NCBI GenBank assembly: GCA_022457155.1 | Contig: JAJGOT010000198.1 | Span: forward strand, 1,182,501-1,246,500 | DNA: 64,000 bases | Direction of reading: 5' to 3' | DNA from: Cladopsammia gracilis | Taxonomy: Eukaryota > Cnidaria > Anthozoa > Scleractinia > Dendrophylliidae | Shown: one piece after another, positions 44,867 through 64,000 of the stretch | Numbering within the stretch: position 1 is the stretch's first letter | Layout: each line of letters opens with the position of its first letter | Notes under the pieces: generated by a model | Database searches by the model: none | What the model saw: the letters and a program-made list of their open reading frames with translations, nothing else | Told to the model about the DNA's origin: nothing | Program-made: the position numbers and the translations under genes

Positions 44867-45034
44867 CTTTCATTTACAACATTTCGGTCCTCGTTTTTGT
44901 CTCTTGCCAGGGTATATACTCTGTGGTAGCACACCATATGGTCGCCCTCTATTGTAGTGTTACAGTGATGTTGTGTACTATATTATGTTGTATCCGTTTT
45001 ATTCTTGTTTATACCCACACACCCATCACTGTCC

Positions 45035-47390
45035 TTTGCTGTCCTTATTAGTCCTTATCTGTCCTTTTCTGTCCTTATTCGTCCTTTTCTGTCCTTATCT
45101 GTCCTTTTCTGTCCTTATTCGTCCTTTTCTGTCCTTATCTGTCCTTTTCTGTCCTTATTCGTCCTTTTCTGTCCTTATCTGTCCTTATCTATCCTTTGCT
45201 GTCCTTATTCGTCCTTATTTGTCCTTATTCGTCCTTTGATGTCCTTATTCGTCCTTTTCTGTCCTTATCTGTCCTTATTCGTCCTTTTCTGTCCTTTGCT
45301 GTCCTTATTCGTCCTTATCTGTCCTTTGCTGTCCTTATTCGTCCTTTGCTGTCCTTATCTGTCCTTTTCTATCCTTATTCGTCCTTTTCTGTCCTTATCT
45401 GTCCTTATTCGTCCTTTTCTGTCCTTATCTGTCCTTTTCTGTCCTTATTCGTCCTTTTCTGTCCTTATCTGTCCTTTTCTGTCCTTATTCGTCCTTTTCT
45501 GTCCTTATCTGTCCTTATTCGTCCTTATCTGTCCTTTGCTGTCCTTATTCGTCCTGATCTGTCCTTTTCTGTCCTTTTCTGTCCTTATTCGTCCTTTTCT
45601 GTCCTTGTCTGTCCTTATTCGTCCTTTTCTGTCCTTTGCTGTCCTTATTCGTCCTTATCTGTCCTTATTCGTCATTATCTGTCCTTTGCTGTCCTTATCT
45701 GTCCTTATCTGTCCTTATTCGTCCTTATCTGTCCTTTTCTGTCCTCATTCGTCCTTATCTGTCCTTTGCTGTCCTTTTTCGTCCTTATTCGTCCTTATCT
45801 GTCCTTTTCTGTCCTTATTCGTCCTTTTCTGTCCTTATCTGTCCTTATTCGTCCTTATCTGTCCTTTGCTGTCCTTTGCTGTCCTTGTCTGTCCTTTTCT
45901 GTCCTTATTCGTCCTTATCTGTCCTTATCTGTCCTTATTCGTCCTTTTCTGTCCTTATCTGTCCTTATTCGTCCTTATCTGTCCTTTGCTGTCCTTTTTC
46001 GTCCTTATTTGTCCTTATTCGTCCTTATCTGTCCTTTTCTGTCCTTTTTCGTCCTTATTTGTCTTTATTCGTCCTTATCTGTCCTTTTCTATCCTTATTC
46101 GTCCTTTTCTGTCCTTATCCGTCCTTATTCGTCCTTATCTATCCTTTGCTGTCCTTATTCGTCCTTATTTGTCCTTATTTGTCCTTATTCGTCCTTTGCT
46201 GTCCTTATTCGTCCTTTTCTGTCCTTATCTGTCCTTATTTGTCCTTTTCTGTCATTTGCTGTCCTTATTCGTCCTTATCTGTCCTTTGCTGTCCTTATTC
46301 GTCCTTTGCTGTCCTTATCTGTCCTTTTCTATCCTTATTCGTCCTTTTCTGTCCTTATTCGTCCTTTTCTGTCCTTATCTGTCCTTATTCGTCCTTATCT
46401 GTCCTTTGCTGTCCTTTTTCGTCCTTATTTGTCCTTATTGGTCCTTATCTGTCCTTTTCTGTCCTAATTCGTCCTTTTCTGTCCTTATATGTCCTTATTC
46501 GTTCTTATCTGTCCTTTGCTGTCCTTATTCGTCCTTATTTGTCCTTATTCGTCCTTTGCTGTCCTTTTCTGTCCTTTTTCGTCCTTATCTGTCCTTTGCT
46601 GTCCTTTTCTATCCTTATTCGTCCTTTTCTGTCCTTATCCGTCCTTATTCGTCCTTATCTATCCTTTGCTGTCCTTATTTGTCCTTATCTGTCCTTTGCT
46701 GTCCTTTTCTATCCTTATTAGTCCTTTTCTGTCCTTATCCGTCCTTATTCGTCCTTATCTATCCTTTGCTGTCCTTATTCGTCCTTTTCTGTCCTTATCT
46801 GTCCTTATTCGTCATTATCTCTCCTTTGCTGTCCTTATTTGTCCTTATTCGTCCTTATCTGTCCTTATCCGTCCTTATCTGTCCTTATTTGTCCTTATTC
46901 GTCCTTGTCTGTCCTTATCTGTCCTTATTAGTCCTTATTAGTCCTTATCTGTCCTTTTCTGTCCTTATTCGTCCTTATCTGTCCTTTTCTGTCTTAATTC
47001 GTCCTTTTCTGTCCTTTTCTGTCCTTATTCGTCCTTATCTGTCCTTTGCTGTCCTTATCTGTCCTTTGCTGTCCTTATCTGTCCTTTTCTGTCCTTATTC
47101 GTCCTTATCTGTCCTTATTCGTCCTTATGTGTCCTTATTCGTCCTTATGTGTCCTTTTCTGTCCTTTTTCGTCCTTATTTGTCCTTATTCGTCCTTATCT
47201 GTCCTTATCTGTCCTTTTCTGTCCTTATTCGTCCTTATCTGTCCTTTTCTGTCCTTATTCGTCCTTTCTGTCCTTTTCTGTCCTTATTCCTTCTTTGTCT
47301 GTCCTTTTCTGTCCTTATTTATCCTTTTCTGTCGTTATTCGTCCTCATCTGTCCTTATTCGTATTTATTTGTCCTTATCTGTCCTTATTC
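45035..47390 (+). repeat. 2.4-kb array of 10-bp units (GTCCTTNNNN)
   Basis: GTCCTT is repeated every 10 bp with TATCT, TTTCT, TATTC or TTGCT-type ends, about 235 units, decaying to 47650. Because 10 bp shifts frame, every 30 bp encodes the same ten residues and all three forward frames stay open, giving an 884-codon artefact. The opposite strand is purine-rich. Confidence 0.95.
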
Positions 47391-47663
47391 TACCTGAACC
47401 GTCCATTTTTGACCTTACCGTTTCTGTCCGTAATGTCCTTTTTTCTACTTATTCATCGATTTCGTTATTTCTCGTTCTTTTCTTTACTCAGTCTTCCTTT
47501 TTTATCCTTGTTCGTCTTTTTTGTAACTATTCGTTATTTTATGTTCCTACTAATCTTTTTCTTACCCTTTTCTTTTCTTTTTCCCCTTCTTTTTCGTATT
47601 TTTCAGTACTTTCTCGTCCTTTTTTGTTATTTACTCGTTCTGTTCTGTTTTGTTTATAACTGT

Positions 47664-47830
47664 CCGTCCATTTGTCGGTATATTCTCAAAAAATAAAAAT
47701 AATTTTTAAGTCCGATAGTTATCCAGCTTGTCTGGTATATACTACATCAATTATTCACCTCAGTATCGGTGAAAGTGGTGGATATTTACCGAGCGGAGAA
47801 GCGGCGAAGTAACGTGAATTAAACAGGTAT
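47664..47830. mobile_element. Partial MITE copy, 'CAATTATTCACC' family
   Basis: CCATTTGTCGGTATATTCTC matches the complement of 58280-58300. AATTATTCACCTCAGTATCGG and GGTGGATATTTACC match the copy at 58188-58534. Confidence 0.65.
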
Positions 47831-48039
47831 GAAATATTGTTGTGATTAATGCGTTATTACGTATATGATGCAGAAAGGTTTGTTTGTTGGAGGGAATGGG
47901 GTTGGGGTGGGGGTGGTAAGGGGGGACGGCAGGGTAGTAATAGGCAAAGCCCTATTAGCAAAATGGCTTACGTTAGCAAGTACTGTTTAAGCTATTAATC
48001 GTCATTTGTTACATTTGTTAAATTGAAAACACTACCGTG
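47831..48039. other. Spacer, nothing recognised
   Basis: G-rich run at 47890-47935. Confidence 0.4.
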
Positions 48040-49479
48040 TGGCACGAAATTTTCGCGGGAGTTCAATTTCGCGGATGGACGGTTTTAAGCGTTTCGCGGG
48101 AAAAAAATTTTCGCGAATTTGGGTTTCAGACTTTACTGTTGGGAACAAATTTTCGCGGATAGGCAAGTTTTTGTCCGGTATTTCACGCTGTTCTGCACTG
48201 GTACATACAAAAATAGCAACAAGGGGTTTCATACTTTCTTAACATTTTGTTTATATATTCCCTAACTAATAAATCCCACACTGTCGCCCATTACAACTCA
48301 AAGCTACAGCATACGGCAGGTGGTTGGCCTGGAAAACACGTAACGAAGTATAGACTATATATGTAGTAATCCACACACTGTTCACTAATCTCAATTTAGG
48401 CCCCGTCCACACGTATCCGTTTTCGTTTGAAAACGCAAAAGTTTCTTTCCGTTTTTCAAAATCTCTTCGTCCACACGTAGCGTTTTCGAATCGTTTTTGC
48501 CTGTCCACAATTATACGCAAAAGCACTGAAAACGCTTCAAATGCCTCTAAAGTGCATACGCGCCACTGATTTTAGCCGAGCCTGCGAGTTGTTTGTGGCT
48601 TTTCATCGCTTTTATCGCATGCGCAGTGGACTGAATTCTACCTCTTGACGTCATCGTTTTCGAAAAGTTCCGTTTTCGGGTGTCCACACGAGAACGCGAA
48701 AACACCGTTTTCAAAAGTTTCCGCTTTCGAAAGCGTTTTCAAAAGTTTCCGTTTTCGGTGACCGTTTACATCGGATAGGTGTGGACGGGAAGCGAAAACG
48801 GAAAAAACTTTTGCGTTTTCAAACGAAAACGGATATGTGTGGACGGGGCCTAAGTTGAAGCAGTAGTGCCGCAAATACTACATCATTCAACCAACCCCTT
48901 GATGTTTCCGTTAACCGCCCTTGCAAACATTTCATGCCAGAAAAGTTCGAAGGATAATACGCTGCTGAGGTGGAAAAGAAGTTGGCAGCTGGCTGTCCAA
49001 CCAGAGACATCAAAGTGGACATGGGGATTCCCTTGACGCGTGAAAAAACCTCGAAATTGCTACTCGATTTCTTCATCTACCTGAACAACAACCCTTCCAT
49101 CATTCTTAATTGTAAATGTGGCATCACGAATGCCCTTGAGAATGGTGTCCCATCAGACGACCCGTTTGCATAGACACTGGACATGTTCATTCGGTTTTCA
49201 TGTACCTCAGCCATAAATGTTTGTTTTTCAGTAGATAGTCTCCTCTAGATTTATAAATTTACACAGAGACCGCAAACACTGTTCATTTTGTTTAAATTGC
49301 AAAGAAGAAAGCTGTGCCAGTATTGTTTGCAGTCAATGTAATTGAAATTCAGTAATATAAAGAAATGGAGCAATTTTTCGCGGATTTTTTTTTTCGCGGG
49401 AGATTATTTTCGCGCGGTTTAATTTTTGCGAATCGCCGGAAAATTCGCGGAAATAAACTTCCGCGAAAATTTCATGCCA
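48040..49479. mobile_element. 1.4-kb inverted-repeat element with nested MITE
   Basis: TGGCACGAAATTTTCGCGGG at the left pairs with CCGCGAAAATTTCATGCCA at the right. TTCGCGG recurs inside both ends. The frame at 48970-49173 has no recognised domain. Confidence 0.7.
48396..48853. mobile_element. MITE with ~60-bp termini, nested
   Basis: TTAGGCCCCGTCCACACGTA and reverse complement; the arm goes on through CCGTTTTCGTTTGAAAACGC. Internal GTTTTC/GAAAAC repeats. Confidence 0.85.
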
Positions 49480-50329
49480 ATTCTCCCTCTCACGCTCAAA
49501 AAATCATTGACCCAATGGTGTCAGCAATAACGGGAGTTGACTGTACAAGTACATATACCCACGCACAATAAAAGTCAATACTAACGTTGGTGCAGTAGTT
49601 GGATAAATTTATTTTCCCATTTTTTCAACGCAGATTCCAAAAACAATTATTTTAAATATTCAATGTGAGACTTGTGCAGAACTTTTTCATAAACTGTTAA
49701 ATTACAGTTTTGCTATTATACTCCAATTATTGAGTCAAATATCACACTTTTAGTTTACCTGTTGAATTAATTTAATACTTATGAGATAACGTTTCTTGCT
49801 TAAAATTATTTAACGTTGGTTTTAGTTAATTCTATGCATCAACAATGAAAGCACTGCCCATTTGCCTGGTGCATTGTTGGCTAGCATACGCAAGGTAAAC
49901 AATAAAAAATTAATTGTTGTAATGTTTGATCTTAATTGAAATCTGAGATGGTGCTTATCTCAGTAAATAAGTAACGATATGTAAATAATAATAAGATAAG
50001 AAACGAAGTGCTTCTTGAATAACATGTAAAGTTCTCCTTAACATTTACGCTAAATTCTAAGAAGTGAAAATTACGAATCGTTTTACGTACACTTCCTTGC
50101 ACTTATCCCACCATTAGTCGTTTCTATCTTTAGAAGTGAGATTAACGAAAATTCGCCAACACTTTAATTAATTTTTATCTACAGGAGAAACCGTATTTTT
50201 TCATTAGCACTATTTATTGAGATCTACACTTGTCAATAGCTTGTAGTACTTGTAAATGTATCTTATCAACTTTAGAGCTTCTGCAGTCTTGTTATCGAAA
50301 GTTACTCCGCCTTTTCCATGCATATATAG
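49480..50329. other. AT-rich spacer, no gene seen
   Basis: Nothing recognised. Confidence 0.45.
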
Positions 50330-50490
50330 TTTGTTTATGTTGCGATGCAATTTTGTCATTGGTGCAAATTATGTTTTCCTTTGTTTGAATTCATTACTAG
50401 ACATTATCATACGTTACCATTCCCAAAAAACAAAGGAAAAAAAAAAATTTTCACCAAGGACAAAATTGCACCACAACATTTACATCTTAG
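50330..50490. mobile_element. Hairpin MITE, 'GGTGCAATTTTGTCC' family
   Basis: ATGCAATTTTGTCATTGGTG and the complement around GGACAAAATTGCACCACAAC enclose a loop with TTTGTTT/AACAAAGG. Same hairpin design as at 590 and 15116, but a different sequence. Confidence 0.7.
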
Positions 50491-50858
50491 AAAAATACAC
50501 TGTTTTCAATGTAGAAAGTTAAGTCCATTTTCAGTTATTTCTGTTGAACTTGTAACTGCTATTTTACGATTAAAACATTCCTTGTTGTTTTTCGAAGGTT
50601 CCTAGCGCTGTGCTTTTGTGCTTTTGAAAATAGCTAAATTCAGTACTTTTCGGACTACGCCTTACATTGAACATCACCTGTCGTACATCAACTGTGAACA
50701 CATATAAGCGAATTACTGAGAGTCATAATGAGATTGTAGAAATAGAGCTGAGCCTGAGCTGAACTATGCTGAGACATTAAACAAGAATTGAACATATTTA
50801 AGTGAGTGAATCCTTTTGTTTGGAGACTTTGAACTAGTTTCCCGTAAAAAAAGTCTCC
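50491..50858. other. 3' flank of the ATPase-like gene
   Basis: Downstream of the stop at 50859 on the minus strand; no strong poly(A) signal identified. Confidence 0.35.
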
Positions 50859-62626
<11,768 letters not shown>

Positions 62627-63712
62627 CGTACAAATCTACGAACAAAAAAAGTTTAAAAAGTGAGATGTTTTATCCCCGGAAGCATGCATGCAGGCATTCT
62701 GAACTTGGCCAACAAGAGACAACTGCCAAACAATGTCGCGAAAAGAGTAACTAAACATAGAAACTGACTGGCTATATACAATCTGAGAAAATGAACAGAC
62801 TAAATAGTATTTTCCTTCTGTACAGTGCACTGTGCATCTTGAATTTCGCCATGTGCTCTGCCAATTTTGCCTGCGAAGACAGTTCCTCGTGGCCCTAACT
62901 GGTACACGTTTGGGTGTATTTTATTCGGAAATTTGAAATACTAATATTTAAGGACTTAAAAATGTGCTTTTTGCACTCTAAATCTATTTCGCAGACAGTC
63001 GCGTAATACCGTTTATGAGAATTGCTCAAATTGAAAAATAGCTCGGTCGACTATTGGATAAACAGAGAACTATAAGAAATGAACATTTTTAAAAACGCTT
63101 AAAAGTGACCCACCTTTTCAATCTTTTCGACCGTTTTGAGCTACGCTGTGACCTCTCAGGCGAACAGTATTGGGAAAGTGACCTGGAAATAATACTGTAC
63201 AACTTTTATAACGAGATCACTCGAAACAGACAGCATCTTCTCACAATCGGTCACAAAGAGACGAACCAGACAGTGATGATATAAAAACAACAGACAAGCA
63301 AAGCACGCACCAGTCAGGAGAAAGTTACGCAATCGGCTGGCAAAGGGGAATCTATAATAAAATACAGAAGGACTAGAACAAAAGACGAAGGAAGCTCTCG
63401 TTAAAAAATGGATGTCAGGCGTCTGTCATTACGCGTTTTGAGATTGGCTGCAGTGTGTGCACGGGGCCTCGGGGTTTGAAAAACACGGCATCCCGTTCTT
63501 TTAAGCAAAAACAGTTATATACCCTCAAATGAATAATGATAATTGATAATTAGTCGACTAATTCAGGAAATGAAAAAGAGCTAGAATTGTTCCAGTTCGA
63601 ATCCGAGATTTCCGAAAAGCAATAATTTAAGGAATGATTTTTGCTGATAAGATCTGCAGTGGCGTCGTTTATCTGTCATTTGTCTGGTGCACATTTCCGA
63701 CCCCAGAATTTA
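62627..63712. repeat. Promoter side of the ATPase-like gene; element fragment
   Basis: 62920-63060 matches about 12130-12290 of the 1.2-kb element. The promoter must lie between 62627 and there, but no core motif was identified. Confidence 0.5.
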
Positions 63713-63833
63713 GGGTGCGTTCCTTTGGGATGATCCGGATCCGGATCACTGATCCAAGATCACTCCGATCATAAAGCATCAAAGGAACCGACGAATCCAC
63801 TCTGGACAAGGATTCATCCCAAAGGAACGCACC
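63713..63833. mobile_element. 120-bp MITE
   Basis: GGGTGCGTTCCTTTGGGATG and complement; the middle holds GGATCC..GATCC palindromic bits. Confidence 0.85.
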
Positions 63834-64000
63834 CATCCGTCACAACTGATTCTACCGGAAATTTGTTTCATTTTGCAATGTCATTGTGATATGAATCCAG
63901 GTGAAATCATAGGTTAAAAATTCGACTACTTTAGAGTTAAACCTTTGAAACTTCCTATCTTAATTGTTTCCTCTTGCTCTCGCAGCGAACACATAACGTA

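Noticed and set aside
45005..47696. 884-codon and other long ORFs
   Set aside because: Artefact of the 10-bp repeat; all three forward frames give the same ten-residue pattern.

Overview
The window looks like a piece of an anthozoan (stony coral or sea anemone) nuclear genome. The DNA is AT-rich, genes are split into small GT-AG exons with long introns, and short inverted-repeat elements (MITEs), tRNA-headed SINEs, LINE ends and long microsatellites are dense. The protein families fit too: tandem PARP14-like RRMs, a phage/ICE-like ATPase and a Penelope-like fragment. No species is claimed, and every exon is inferred from reading frame, splice signals and intron phase only.

Minus strand, 42.9 kb down to the left edge: an RRM-array gene of PARP14 type. 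It starts at 42855; RRM1 is split between exon 42696-42855 and exon 24560-24675 by an 18-kb intron. RRM exons follow at 24.2, 19.7, 18.2 and 17.4 kb. A second copy of the same four-exon block lies at 13.0, 10.5, 3.3 and 2.6 kb, so the block has been tandemly duplicated. In every module a phase-1 intron cuts just after the strand ending in 'TF/FF'. Macro, WWE or catalytic exons, if present, would lie left of this window.

Inside these introns sit: a YR-retrotransposon-like relic with split direct repeats (about 5.9-10.3 kb); a 1.2-kb dispersed element in two inverted copies, each with nested insertions; a LINE reverse-transcriptase fragment (24.7-26.0 kb); a small possible plus-strand gene (26956-27754); and a decayed EXO1/FEN1-like nuclease gene (minus, 28070-30144). 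31-42 kb is mostly MITEs, including an exact 900-bp element and a long foldback.

43.4-50.8 kb holds a TTAA-flanked MITE, a Penelope-like fragment, a frameshifted pseudokinase fragment, a 2.4-kb array of 10-bp repeats and nested inverted-repeat elements.

50.86-62.63 kb, minus: a complete-looking 16-exon gene of 800 codons whose phases agree across all exons. Its order (substrate-like N-terminal region, degenerate Walker A, Walker B-like segment, sensor-like Asn, Arg segment) resembles DUF927/phage-ICE ATPases. Its tail is built from tandem copies of one 35-37-codon exon.
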